Below are positions 48,271 through 60,649 of a DNA stretch of 64,000 nucleotides, piece after piece. Numbering within the stretch: the first letter of the stretch is position 1; every line of letters begins with the position of its first letter. This stretch comes from Panopea generosa (taxonomy: Eukaryota; Mollusca; Bivalvia; Adapedonta; Hiatellidae). The stretch is from assembly GCA_029582155.1 (NCBI GenBank), contig CM055908.1, forward strand, positions 18,577,406-18,641,405, given 5' to 3'. A model generated the notes under the pieces. It saw only the letters and a program-made list of their open reading frames with translations. It searched no databases and was not told the origin of the DNA. The translations under genes were made by a program, and so were the position numbers.

Positions 48271-48713
48271 TTTATGTACACAGCATTAAGGATCTTACAC
48301 GAGAGCTCATGTATCATTTGTTTATTAAACCGAGTTGGAATATATTATATGAGACTCTGAGCATAATATCTGTTTGGCCAACCAGTTAATTGAATCAGCA
48401 CGAAGATAATTTTCATCTCATCGAATTACTCAAAACATACTAGTATATTATTTATATTTAATTCTATAAGAAACATGAAAAGATGTAATTTTTCAAATAT
48501 TTTATGAATAACAAATTATATATATCAGTTTGAACCATTGCAAGACGTAAGTATCAATAACAGTTCACCATGACACATTGAGGCCACTAGCTCGGTAACT
48601 TACGTACGAGAGCCGAGCTATCAGAACACATGCAGAAATGATCCGGTGGTGATATAACGTTAGGTTAATATCAAAATTGCTTTATTTTCAGACCAATCTA
48701 TTTATATATTTCC

Positions 48714-48872
48714 TAATGCATCTGCTGTGTTTGACAGCTGTCTGGTCGACACTTATAAGATGTTCATATCCTACGGGACATGTTGCGTTATTGTCAAACT
48801 ATCCATTAACAGACAACAGACGCCTGATACAAGTACACTTCTACAAGACCTTTTCCACTGTAAGTGTTGCTG
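48714..48872. repeat. Dispersed repeat family B, copy 2
   Basis: Aligns with 19901-20045 and 54448-54600. In a plus frame running 48677-48910 it reads SYPTGHVALLSNYPLTDNRR, then LIQVHFYKTF. It is preceded by TTTATTTTCAG (about 48684-48694), which resembles a splice acceptor. The shared frame could be inherited coding sequence or chance. Confidence 0.5.
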
Positions 48873-48919
48873 ATGTTCTTTTTCGATTCATGGATATAGT
48901 ATTTTGGTGACAGTATTAC

Positions 48920-49420
48920 AACATTTAGTTTATATATCAAGAATATGATCACGTTTTTAGTGCTGCACAGTTGTGACGGGACCAAATGATCATTTTGTCG
49001 TGGTTATGTCATACAGTCTTTATATATATCTAGTTTCCGAGTATGATACGGCAAACATAATATATCGTTGTCAGTCTGTTACGATCTATACAGCCCAAAG
49101 TAAGTCATCTTGGTTCTAACAACATTCCCAACTCCTTCTAACACAATACCTGAGGCCAATGATTTATACTATTGCGGTCATTTTTCTGTTAAATACCATT
49201 ATTATTAAGTATACAGTCATACCTATGTAAGTGGTCATTTTTATTAATCAGCCACTTGTCTTAAGCAGCCACATTTGCTCTTTTCCATTTATATGCTTTC
49301 AGAGCAAACTGACTTGTATTAACCTGTATTATGCCCGTGTATATATGCATATCCGTGGCAAAGTGATCAAAGACGTTGTCGGTTAATATATTCAGATTGA
49401 GGTTATGTGAGAGAGAATGA
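48920..49420. other. Non-coding spacer
   Basis: No features recognised. Confidence 0.4.
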
Positions 49421-49424
49421 CTGT

Positions 49425-49465
49425 TACTTGCGGAAGGACGGTGGTTCTAGTCAGACTAATTCCTC
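49425..49465 (+). mobile_element. SINE family S2 fragment
   Basis: GTTACTTGCGGAAGGACGG, TGGTTCTA matches the body of the S2 copies at 29.8 kb and 53.95 kb. Only about 35 bp is recognisable. Confidence 0.5.
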
Positions 49466-49621
49466 AACCAATAAAACTGAATGTACCATATATAACCTGA
49501 AATGTGTTGTAAATTGTTAAACGCTCTTATAAAAATATACATAGTGGTATACAATATGTTGTGTCATTCAATCTGAATTCGGTCTAAAAACCCATAGTGT
49601 TAATCGTTACATTGATCAACT

Positions 49622-50338
49622 TGCTAGTTCTCCTACATGTTAATCCTAGCGTATTGCACATGCATTTGTACTTACACGTTAATCACAGCGTATTACACAC
49701 GCATTTTTACTTACACGTTAATCACAGCGTATTACACATGCACCTAAATTTACACGTTAACCACAGTATATTACATATGCATTTTTACTTACACGTTAAT
49801 CACAGCGTATTACACATGCACCTTAATTTACACGTTAACCACAGCGAATTACGAATGTATATTCGTTTACACGTTAAACGCAACGTATTACACATGTATC
49901 TTTTATTTACACGATAACCACAACGTATTACACATGCATCTTTATTTACACGTTAACCACAACGTATTACACATGCATCTTCATTTACACGTTAACCACA
50001 ACGTATTACACATACATCTTCATTTACACGTTAACCTTAACGTATTACACATACATCTTCATTTACACGTTAACTACGACGTATTACACATGCATCTTTA
50101 TTTACACGTTAACCTTAACGTATTACACATACATCTTCATTTACACGTTAACCTTAACGTATTACACATGCATCTTCATTTACACGTTAACCTCAACGTA
50201 TTACACATACATTTTCATTTACACGTTAACCTTAACGTATTACACATACATCTTCATTTACACGTTAACTACGACGTATTACACATGCATCTTCATTTAC
50301 ACGTTAAACATAGCGTATTACAAATGCATCTTGATTAA
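49622..50338. repeat. 39-bp minisatellite, about 18 copies
   Basis: The unit joins CATCTTCATTTACACGTTAA with CCTTAACGTATTACACATG. Since 39 is a multiple of three, the plus strand stays open in two frames (to 49917 and from 49934) with a 13-residue repeat HLHLHVNLNVLHI. A one-base insertion near 49910 shifts the frame between them, which shows that the frame is not under selection. Adjacent units show higher-order alternation (CCTTAACG versus CTACGACG). Confidence 0.95.
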
Positions 50339-50831
50339 CATGTTTTTATAACTCAAACTGTTGAAAGCATTACACTTCAATTTTATTGTTGTAAGCCGTT
50401 TATTGTAATCCATCACGATAAACGTATTATTTTCAACTATACATGTGACTAATTAAAAAGTATCGCCTTTAGAACAATGAATTGTAGTAATAATACTACA
50501 AACTAATTAAAATGTCGTAAACAGACATGTAAGGAACACGAATTACTGTTAAATCTGCTACTGACATTTTAAAATGATATTTTAAGCAAAACACTTAGCG
50601 CATAAAGTAAGTATAATAATGACTGTGTTAGAAATTATTACATTAAGAATATCCCTATCTCTCTTAATTGCGTGTTCAAGAAATATTTAAAAACTACTGA
50701 CTTGTACTAGGAATTTAATTATTATCTTCGTAACTGCATCGCACGAAAATCGATATTAAACCGTTGGTGAGTTTAATATCTATACAACGTTTTGTATTGG
50801 TGGTTAAATACATGTTTTGCAACTATAGTAG

Positions 50832-50898
50832 TTGTTGTTGTTGTTGTTGTTGATGATGATGCTGCTGCTGCTGCTGCTGCTGCTGTTGTTGTTGTTGT
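50832..50898. repeat. GTT/GAT/GCT compound microsatellite (SINE tail)
   Basis: (GTT)n, (GAT)3, (GCT)8 and (GTT)n in succession. It occupies exactly the tail position of the SINE and directly abuts the target duplication, so it grew from the SINE's (CAA)n tail. Confidence 0.95.
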
Positions 50899-51185
50899 AT
50901 GGTGTTTAGCGTCGCTTTCAACAATTGTTCAGTCATATCGCGACGTCGTCTACTTGGGACAGTTTTCTGAGCGCTGTCACACTGGAGTATCATGCCGCAG
51001 ACACGCAGTCACATTATACTGACCACGCGCCGACCAGACCTAGAACTGTCCTCTAAATGGAGAGCGCCAAGCGAGGAAGCTTCTTATACCATTTTTAAAG
51101 TCTTTGGTATGACCCGGCCGGGGATCGAACCCACGACCTTCCGCATGCGAGGCGGACACTCTACCACTAGACCAAGCTGCGGTCT
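50832..51185 (-). mobile_element. tRNA-derived SINE, opposite-strand copy of the 12.6-kb family
   Basis: On the minus strand the head reads GCAGCTTGGTCTAGTGGTAG (A box) and GTGGGTTCGATCCC (B box). The body matches 12593-12910 through to GCTAAACACCATACAAC. Target duplications are AACTATAGTAG at 50821-50831 and AATTATAGTAG at 51186-51196, 10 of 11 bases. The B box is nearer to consensus than in the 12.6-kb copy, so this one may be younger. Plus frames at 50792-51022 and 50992-51207 are artefacts. Confidence 0.92.
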
Positions 51186-51199
51186 AATTATAGTAGAAA

Positions 51200-52500
51200 C
51201 CGAGTGAACAAAAGTAGATAATATATGTTATCATTTTATCTATCAATTAAAACGACAAATGGAAATATCTCGTTTCTTACATTTATAGCATCACTGTTGA
51301 CACACATGAACATTTACTATAGTTTAAACATATTTTATTGCCAAATAAACACATATTACAATATTTATCATGCATATAAATTAAATACAATTTAAGGCAA
51401 AACGGTCTGGCCACAAGTTCTCTCAACATTAGATTCGGCCATTCCCATGAACATTTACTATTACAAAGAGGTCTACTCGTGTATTTTCATGAAAGTCTTC
51501 AACGTCAAGACGGCTGTTCCAGCAAGATTACACTAAATATACGCTATTATCTGAATCCATCCTGTCTGACTTAGTTAAATTGTCAAATTTCTGATATAAA
51601 CACTTAACAACATTTGGCAATGTTATTGTTTATACGTATAAACTGATTAAACTAATCATTTTCAAACACATAGTAAATGTTTTATCATCTTCCCTAATTT
51701 ATTATCACATGTATTTTGAATCGTATAAACGGCTGCTTGTAGTGACAATACGGATATTATAATATAATTTTTAGTGACCATTGCCTTCTTAATGAAACGC
51801 ATACACACTTTGGCGATAACATCCATCAATATAAGTTTCGCTCAGACAGTAGTTGATAATTGTCCACGTGATTCTATTCTGAAACTGCATTCATTCACTT
51901 TCTTCTTCATGGCTTCATCAGTAGATTTTGTGAGTAAGTGATTTTTTAATAAACCTTATACGTTTATTACGTACCGAGGCACAATCATTACCTCCATAAC
52001 TACATGTATTGCGTAAAGTATTGTCCAAATATATACATCGAAATTTACATATCATTTCAAAACAGAACACCGATTTTTAAAAAAAAAAAGATTATATAAG
52101 TCCAAAGGAAGAACACCATTCATGAGACACAGTTCCAAAACAGTATTAACACAATCAAAATAGAACAATTATATGCACAACACATGCTTATAAAAAAGTT
52201 TCAAGCTTTATTAGCAAATCGGCGACAAAATGCATTTAGCCGTTTACAAAATATTATTACGCTTATAGAAGAACAAATAATTGGGTCAACGCCTTGAAAT
52301 GGTCGTACATTTGTGTTTTTATATTATTCTTATTTCAAACTTTACATACAATAGTTTTTTATCTCCACAGAGTAATGTATGTGTGTTGCTTTACCCTTTA
52401 ACAGTTGCTCATCTAATTGTGTCGCACAAACGGAAAGAAAACTAGACTCGATCATTGCAAAGACTGAAGCGTCAAACGGCCGTGTATGCTTGATACATGT
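51200..52500. other. AT-rich non-coding DNA
   Basis: No supported gene or array. Confidence 0.45.
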
Positions 52501-52504
52501 TATT

Positions 52505-53668
52505 ACTTCTGAAACACTAGTTATTATTACTCTCTTACACTAGTTATTATAACTTTCTTCCACTCGTTAATATAACTTTCTAACACTAGTTTGTATTATT
52601 TTCTTACACTAGTTAGTATAAATTTCTCACACTGGTTATTATTACATTCTTACAATAGTTATAATTGCTTTCTTACACTAGTTATTATAACTCTCTTACA
52701 CGAGTTATTATAACTCTCTTACACTAGTTATTATTACTTTATTACACAAGTTTTTATTACTTTCTTACTCTAGTTAGTATTACTTTCTTACAACAGTTAG
52801 TATCACTCTCATACAACAGTTAGTATTACTCTCTTATACTCGTTGGTATTACTTTATCACACTTAGTCTAGTTATTATTACTTTTTACTCTAGATAGTAT
52901 TACTTTCTTACACTTATTATTATTAATCGCTTACACTCGTTAGTATAACTCTCTTTCACTCGTTAGTATTACTTTCTTACACTAATTATTAATACTTTTT
53001 TTACACTTGTCATTATAACTTTCCTACACAAGTTATTATTACTCTCTTACACGAGTTATTATTACTCTCTTACACTAGTTACTATTACTTCCTTACATAA
53101 GTTAGTATTACTTCCTTACACTAGTAAGTATCACTCTCTTACACTAGTTACCAGTACTCTATTACATAAGTTAATATTACTCTCTAATACTAGTTAATAT
53201 TACTCTCTTACACTAGTAAATATTACTTTCTTACACTACTTATTGTTATTCTCTTACACTTGTTATTATTACTTCCTTACACTAGTTATTTTTACACTCT
53301 TACACTAGTTAGTATTACTCTCTTATATTAGTTATTATTACTTCTGAAACACCAGTTATTATTACTTCTGAAACACTAGTTATTATTACTTTCTTACACT
53401 AGATATTATTTCTTCTGGAACACTAGTTATTTTCTCTTCTGAAACACTTGTTATTATTACTTTTGAAACATTAGTTACTATCCCTTCTGAAACACTAGTT
53501 ATTATTACTTCTGAAACATTAGTTATTATTCCTTTTGAAACACAAGTTGTTATCCCTTCTGAAACATTAGTTATTATTATTTCTGAAACACTATTTATTA
53601 TAATTACTTCTGAAACACTTGTTATTATTATTACTTCTTGAACACTAGTTATTATTACTTTCTTACTG
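52505..53668. repeat. 23-24-bp minisatellite, about 50 copies
   Basis: The left and central part uses TCTCTTACACTAGTTATTAT plus AAC or TAC (23 bp). From about 53340 the dominant variant is TTCTGAAACACTAGTTATTA plus TTAC (about 24 bp). The two subtypes mark at least two expansion phases. ACTAGT occurs in many of the units. No coding potential. Confidence 0.95.
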
Positions 53669-53944
53669 CCCTGGCTTCTACATAGTCATCAAGTACAATC
53701 TGATGTGTTTCTTCTGTATGTATATCAATATTCGCATTGTGCTTTACGCAGTTTATATGTACATCTTATTTTGCTGCCTTTATAAAACAATAGTCTGTTA
53801 TTCCGGTTGTACGTTGTGGCAGCGGGGTTAAAATCAGCACACATGTTAACGAGCTTTAAGCTTCGTTGTCATTTTTTCCCCCTGTAGTTAAGCGTATATG
53901 TAATATGTATTTGATGTGTTTGTATTGTTGATGTATGTCCTTTA

Positions 53945-54040
53945 TATGCCTGGGAATAAACCACAGTCCTTCCGCAAATAACTGGAACACGTTTTCTCAT
54001 AAAGTATTTGGACCGAGCGGGAATCATATTACCTCAGCGG
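53945..54040 (-). mobile_element. SINE family S2 partial copy
   Basis: On the minus strand GATTCCCGCTCGGTCCAAA, CTTTATGAGAAAACGTGTTCC, AGTTATTTGCGGAAGGACTG follow the same order as in the 29.8-kb copy. The GATTCCCGC may preserve part of the B-box region decayed in that copy. The tRNA head is missing. Confidence 0.6.
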
Positions 54041-54049
54041 GGAAAGTTT

Positions 54050-54440
54050 AGTAATGTCAAAAAGTAATTTAAAAAATATGCATGTTCATTAAAAAAATGA
54101 TTTACAATAATTATGATTACATAAAAATAAGATAACATTTTAATTAAATATTGAATTTAAATTATAGGGTAAAATTGTTTAGAAATTAGTTGCAATACTA
54201 ATGAACTATTACAGAAGAAATAATAGTTTAAAAACGCACAACGAACCAAGAGAAGAAAAAAGCTGAATCGGTAATATTGGATCTGCTCTTGAGAGATGGT
54301 ATTGAAACAATCACTCTTAAACCATTCATGCCTCATTCTATTTTAACTATATTTAAACAGCCAATAGAACCAACAATAATTACAACACAAAGTCATAGTT
54401 CTAACATAGCACACTGTTGCCTTTTATTTAAGATAAACGT
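54050..54440. other. Non-coding spacer
   Basis: A 77-codon plus frame (54277-54510) begins at TTG and is unrecognised. Confidence 0.4.
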
Positions 54441-54447
54441 TACAGCT

Positions 54448-54600
54448 TTAATTAAGAAAGTTTCTAATGTATCTACTCCACATGACAGCTATTATTGTTG
54501 TCTAGTATAGGCTTCCATATCTTGCCGGACATGTTTTCTTCGTGTCGTACTTAACATTAATAGCAACAAAAAAACGCCTGATGCTAGTTCATTTCTTTAA
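54448..54600. repeat. Dispersed repeat family B, copy 3
   Basis: CTAATGTATCTACTCCACATG, TTGCCGGACATGTTTTC and AACGCCTGATGCTAGTTCATT align with copy 2. One plus frame reads PYLAGHVFFVSYLTL, then KKRLMLVHFFKIV, parallel to the peptide of copy 2. Confidence 0.5.
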
Positions 54601-54609
54601 GATAGTTTT

Positions 54610-55640
54610 AATTTTCTCCATTGACTTTCTCCATTTATTTAACATTATGTTCGCATTTAGTTGTACTATTGGGAAAACGCATTTTGCAAAGCTTTGTTTT
54701 ATATCTTCATATTAATTGATTATTCTCTTAAACAATTGTTTGTGTTTCATTTAAGTTTTAAGTATAACGTCTAATGAGTGCAAAACCATACCAAGTGCCC
54801 TCTAAATCATATAAAACGGCCACGTTTTGCTTTAACGGGAAGATTGTGTTACATATGCCAGTTGGATGAGACTGCGTTTAAAGTATTTAAATGTTATGAT
54901 AATGGCAAATAGATAAAATATACATATATTGTTGTCGAGAATTGCCTGACATAAACATTGAGTTCATTCGAGGACATATTTGTAATTCTGTTGGCATTTA
55001 TAACATGAAATGAAAACGCTTCTTGCTACATTAATATTAATTACACTAGATATCTGACGCAAATATTTCTTAGAGACTTTTGTTGAAATAAAACAGAAGG
55101 AGTTCCACTTCAATATTTGTCAAGTATCAGTCTTATGTCACAAATGTCAACATGTTTCCCGTTAAGGATACATTAAAATTTTATTACAAAATTTCTTTTA
55201 AATATCAAGACATGTGCTTTTGTTATTGTTGTCGTTTGAGTAAGTAAATTAGTATAGATAAAGACGAATTCTCCCACAAAGCCAGATCACAATTAAAACG
55301 TAAACTAACTGTCCATTCGTAATTCAACCACTTTAGACACCACTTTAAATTGAGACTGCTTAAATGTTAAACAGATACACATTTCCCTCTCCATTTCAGT
55401 AAAGTAAGGCTGTCAAAAACACAACAGATGAAAAACATACTGGAGGTATCGCTACAAAAGTGTCAATTGGATTTAGTCTTACGTTCGTATAATTCATGCG
55501 GTCATACGAACAAATGATATATTTCTTTATATCATAAAAAAATCTAAATCTAGTTAATAGATTTTTGTTTAGCTCCTGTTTGAACTTTTTTCATTCTATT
55601 TTTGTTATATTGAATCTGTAAACTTGTCACTATCATTGTA
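54610..55640. other. AT-rich non-coding DNA
   Basis: No supported features. Confidence 0.45.
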
Positions 55641-55644
55641 AAAC

Positions 55645-55818
55645 CACTTACTACTTCTTCTATATAGTGACTTAATTAAACACTTACTACTTTTTCTATA
55701 TAGTGACTTAATTAAACACTTACTACTTCTATATAGTGATTTAATTAAACACTTTCTACTTCTTCTTTATAGTGACTTAATTAAACACTTACTACTTCTA
55801 TATTGTGACTTAATTCCA
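55645..55818. repeat. 36-bp tandem repeat, 5 copies
   Basis: CACTTACTACTTCTTCTATA plus TAGTGACTTAATTAAA, with starts at 55645, 55681, 55717, 55750 and 55786. The third unit is 33 bp. Confidence 0.95.
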
Positions 55819-55824
55819 TAAACA

Positions 55825-57360
55825 CTTCCTTATGTTGGGCAAACAATGTGTATTTTACAATTATTTGGTTTCCTTACTTTAGTGTCTAAAATCCTAATGT
55901 CGAATTGTTTTCTTCAGATTAGGTTTGACTTTATTTTATTTTTTTGTTTTAAATCTATTTTTTATTTCAGCTAGAGTGTTAATTTTTAAAACTAGTTGAC
56001 ATCATTTTAAAAATGTTAACGTCACAAACCTTGACATACATAATGTATTACTTTAAAGTGTTGGTGGCTTTCAAGTCCTATCTATCTATTGATTTTATCA
56101 AGACTTTTCCTAATTTGCATATATAGATATTTTACCCTGGATGACATTGCCTTACTTGTGACAAAAGAAAAGCTTATAAACCGCTTGGTTTGCTTCTATT
56201 GAATGTAGAGTTGAACAGTTTAATATTGAAGTGTTGTTGTTTTTTTTGTTAAAAATAGTTATTCAGTTCTGTTTGTCCTTTTTACATTTATATATATTTT
56301 GTCGTATTGTTATGCTGACATTTTATAGTTGTACTAGTCATGAAAAGGTGCAATGATCTTGGATTCTGCAGCGCACTTCATAGTTCGTGATTCTTTTTTC
56401 TAGAGTCGGCAATCACGGTTTGCTCTTAAATGTTGCGACTAATTGGGAGACTGCGATGTTAACGATGACGAGTTTCTACTGAAGCCTTACAGGTATCTGC
56501 CATTAACTTTGTCTTATCGTACCCCTATTTATTATAATAAAAAGATAAAACACCAAACATGCAGTTCGTTGTTGGAACTTAGACCCTTTGAATAAACCGC
56601 TCCGAGCCGATGTATTTAACGAAATAAGGTTTAAAAATGACAATGACCGTGAATCTTTCGAAGCCTTAATTACCTCACCATATAAGTCATGTAAAGACCA
56701 CCTTATTTCTGAACACAGAATACGTTATCGGTCTGCATGTGTATAAGTGTGCAAGCAATTGATTGCTGTTCGTGTTTAGCTAGCCGCACATTTTGCAAAC
56801 ATGCTTAATCAAATAATTCTCTACTTTACTAACATTATGAAAGTCTGAATATTTTCATCAATTTCGAAACTCGATTTGGATTAAAATACGTGTGATTAAT
56901 GCGTTTACGTTTATAAATTGAATATACCGGAGAGAAACTAGATGACGCAATTTAAATTTCAACATCAAGGGAATATGATTATTTTGCTGAAATGAAAATC
57001 TCGTCAACAGTTGTAAAAAAAGGAGCGACGTTACCGTTCATCCAAATACCTTTTGATGAAATAATTTAAAATGAATAGATCGTGTCTTCTAAAAACGAAT
57101 GCTCATTACGGTTGTGTCATTAATGTTTATGATCCCGTTTAATATCTTAATGTATGACAACAAGCGCACAATTAAACTGAGAATATATACAAATATGGTT
57201 GCTGCCATACAGTTATGTGTGTCGATAGGTGAAGAAAATCGAGTTTATCTGCCGTTTTATCTCCTCAGCGCTTTCAGTGTTTCTGAGGGTTCGATGTCCC
57301 AAGTTAGTAAATATTGTCGTCACACACTTTGTATTGTTGGCTGAGCCTTGTTTTGATTAT
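55825..57360. other. AT-rich non-coding DNA
   Basis: No supported gene. Overlapping frames at 57099-57544 occupy three phases of the same DNA and lead into the GT-rich repeat. Confidence 0.45.
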
Positions 57361-57364
57361 ATTC

Positions 57365-57465
57365 AATACAATGTTTGTGTTTGTGGTGTTTTGGGTGTTT
57401 GTTTTGGTGTTTGTGTTGGGTGTTTGTTGTGTTTTGGGTGTTTGTGTTGTTTTGGGTGTATGTTT
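57365..57465. repeat. GT-rich imperfect minisatellite
   Basis: GTGTTTGTGTTG and GTTTTGGGTGTTTGT blocks repeat at irregular spacing with no C on this strand over most of the stretch. Confidence 0.85.
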
Positions 57466-57639
57466 ACCGCAAATAATGCATCTCTTGTTGGACGTTTGTT
57501 ATTGTTTTATAACAAAACGTTTCCAAATATTTGATTTATTGTAAACAATTTCTTGTGAAAAACATGTAAATGCTCTTTATTAGTTTAAACTAGTTTATAT
57601 CACTTTGATTGTGAAACAAATTAGACAAATCACGCTCGA

Positions 57640-57790
57640 TGTCTTCCTGGATAGAACCTGTTATAAGCTTATGCAATAAAAATTGTCTTACTTAAGGAGA
57701 CCACACATAACCGTGGCGGTGGATCGAACCAGCGACCTTTCGATTGTGGGTTCGGTGATCTACCACTAGGTGACGTGCTTTACCGATGCT
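57640..57790 (-). mobile_element. tRNA-derived SINE
   Basis: On the minus strand: A-box-like CACCTAGTGGTAGATC, B box CTGGTTCGATCCACC, then a body with CTTAAGTAAGACAATTTTTA and TTGCATAAGC. That last motif recalls a tail motif found in several animal SINEs and LINEs (inference). One copy in the window; ends not defined by a target duplication. Confidence 0.62.
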
Positions 57791-57799
57791 CTTAGGAAT

Positions 57800-59560
57800 A
57801 CATATACGTGTTCCTTTATTTATAAGCAGTTGTCATAATTTAAAATTGGAACTCTCAAACAGTGTCAGAACTAAATGAATTCTTTTTCATATTCTTTGAA
57901 TTGGTTAACTTTTTCAATTTCATTTATTCAATATTTATCAATATTTTATATTCTTTGTAAGGTTTTTGTATGATATAGATACATGTTTTGTTCATGGCCG
58001 TTATAAAGTTTACAAACATATTCTAATGCATGGGGCCTTAACGATATATACAAGTTGAATAAAATCAAACCATTATTTTTAATCATTATTTTTAAGAAAA
58101 TGATACGAAATTCGAATAACTTGCTATCTGTCTTGTACTGACCTACTGTAAGACAACGTATCCTATTTAAGCATAATAGCTATATCGCGATCTAAAGGTT
58201 TTAATTATAGGCTTATAGATAAACATAACTGTTTAAAATAACCGAAATGAAACGCTGAAATAAAAATAAATATTTGACAAAACAGATGTGTTTTATGCCA
58301 GTTGAAAAGTGTCTATGATAGTTGTTCATATCAATTGATCATTTCAATGTATTCAATTCTGTAAACAAACTATCTGCCTGATAAACATAGGTTTATCACG
58401 TCAAAACAATTGTATCAGGCACATGCCGTTATTATGTATAATTATACATTTTGACGGAATCTGTACAGGATGCAACAAAAGATGCTGATTTTCAAATTCA
58501 TAAAAAAGACAAATATGATATGATAAAAGAATGTCAGTGTCTAATTATATTAACGTCATCAAGTTCGGCACGTCTTTTTTTCTAAGCCTCACCTTATAAA
58601 GTTGATAATATCAGCCAATAACATTTTATTCTCTGTATGTCTCCTTTTGATAAAAAATATTCTCACTCCGTTACGGATAAACGGCCGTACTTCCAGATTT
58701 TTATTTAGTTCCGTGTTATGCAAAATGATATATTAGTATTTTAGAAAAGAATATACTGTTTAAATAGTCATCCGTAATGTCCAAGCGTACTTTTAAAATT
58801 CTTTACAATAACGCACACTCGTACTATATATGATTAGAACGTTTTGACACACTTGTAAATTGGTATAATTGCAATAATTTCCCTCTGAACAACATTAAAG
58901 ATGTTAAAAGAACTCGATTTTCAAAACACTGAGAACAGACATGCGATTAATCGAATGATCTGCATAAAATTTAGTAATTGCATAGTGTATTCCAGTACTT
59001 GTCCATTACCAACATATCTTAAACAATTACAAAAAAGAGTGAAAACACGTTCCGTGAAAAAGTACCAAAAGTATGAATAATATTTCATTATAAAACTATT
59101 GATGCACAGACTATTTGAAACTTGAATACTTTTTTTTATTATATCCGTATTGTAGATTTACATCAAAAGTCTACAATGCATTAGTTTATTCCCATAACTC
59201 TAGTTTGATGTGACTGTAGTTTTGTGTTACTGGATATGAAGCTATTGAACTCTCAAATCTATAAAAGAATAATAAAAAGTGAAGATTTCAATATAAGGTT
59301 TGCAGTAAGAATAAAAAAAAAGCATAGGGAATATATCCAGTATTTCTCATTAAAACTGAAATGTTTCAAAGTGTGTCTAGTCAGATTGTGATTAGTATCA
59401 TAATGTTACGATGCAAAGTTAAGTTGTAAGAGTAATTGCATTGCGAACAATTGGTGACTTTTTCGTATTACAAGGATGAGGACAAAAAAATAATTCAGAT
59501 CGGTCTAGAGTGTCTTCAAATCTTCTCTCTGACTGATGTGTCTCCTGTTAGATATGTATA
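57800..59560. other. AT-rich non-coding DNA
   Basis: No supported features in about 1.8 kb. Confidence 0.45.
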
Positions 59561-59569
59561 CTCTAAGCC

Positions 59570-60645
59570 ATTGCATTTAACATTGTATTTAACATTGTAT
59601 CTAACTTTGTATATGACATTGTATTAAACATTGTTTTTAACATTGTATTTAATATTGTATTAGTATTTAACATTGTATTTAACATTGTATTAAATGCTGA
59701 ACTTAACATTGTATTCAACATTATATTTAACATTTTATTTGTATTTAACATTGTATTGAACGTTGTATTAAACGTTGTATTTAACATTGTATTTAACATT
59801 GTATTTGTATTTAACATTGTATTTGTATTAAACTTTTGTATTTGTATCTAACATTGAATTTAACATTGTATTTGTATTATACATTGTATTCAACATTGTA
59901 TTTAAAACTGTATTGAACACTGTATTTGTATTTAAAATTGCATTTGTATTTAGTATTGTATTTAGCATTGTATTTCCAATTAACATTGTATTTGTATTGA
60001 ACCTTGTATTTAACATTGTATTTCTATTAAACATTGTATTTAACATAATATTAAACGTTGCTTTTTACATTGTATTTAACGTTGTATTTGTATTTAACAT
60101 TGTATTAAACGTTGTATTTTACATTGTATTAACGTTGTATTTGTAATTAACATTGTATTTAACATTGTATTAAACGTTGTATTTAACATTGTGTTTAACT
60201 TTGTATTTGTATTTAACATTGTATTTGTATTTAACATTGAATTTAACATTGTATTTGTATTCTTTACTGTATTTAACATTGTATCTAACACTTTATTTAA
60301 CACTGTATTTGTATTTAACATTGTTTTTGTAATTTATATTGTATTTGTATTTTACATTGTATTCAACATTGTAATTGTATTGAACATTGTAGTAAACATT
60401 GTATTAAACGTTGTATTTAACATTATATTTAACAATGTATTTGTATTTAACATTGTATTTGTATTTAACATTGTATTTTACTTTGTATTTAACATTGTAT
60501 GAACATTGTATTTGTATTTAACATTGTTTTTAGCATTGTATTTGTATTTTATATTGTATTAAACATTGTATTTAACACTGTATTTGTATTTAACATGGTA
60601 TTTGTATTTAATATTATATTTAACGTTGTATTTAACATTCACATC
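59570..60645. repeat. 12-bp minisatellite with 18-bp variants
   Basis: AACATTGTATTT (12 bp) repeats through the whole stretch, often extended by GTATTT to 18 bp. Because every period is a multiple of three, several frames on both strands remain open (for example VFNIV-type on plus, LNTMLNT-type on minus). They are not genes. Confidence 0.95.
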
Positions 60646-60649
60646 AAAA

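Noticed and set aside
48588..48620. Short hairpin TAGCTCGG/CCGAGCTA
   Set aside because: Eight pairs with a 17-base loop is within chance expectation for 64 kb.
49597..50338. Two adjacent plus frames of HLHLHVN repeats as a histidine-rich protein
   Set aside because: A single-base insertion shifts the frame mid-array and the unit length alone explains the openness.
50792..51207. Plus frames with Val, Asp and Ala homopolymers
   Set aside because: They are the microsatellite tail and reverse strand of a SINE.
57229..57544. Val/Cys/Phe-rich frames suggesting a transmembrane protein
   Set aside because: They lie in a GT-rich simple repeat and several phases are open at once.
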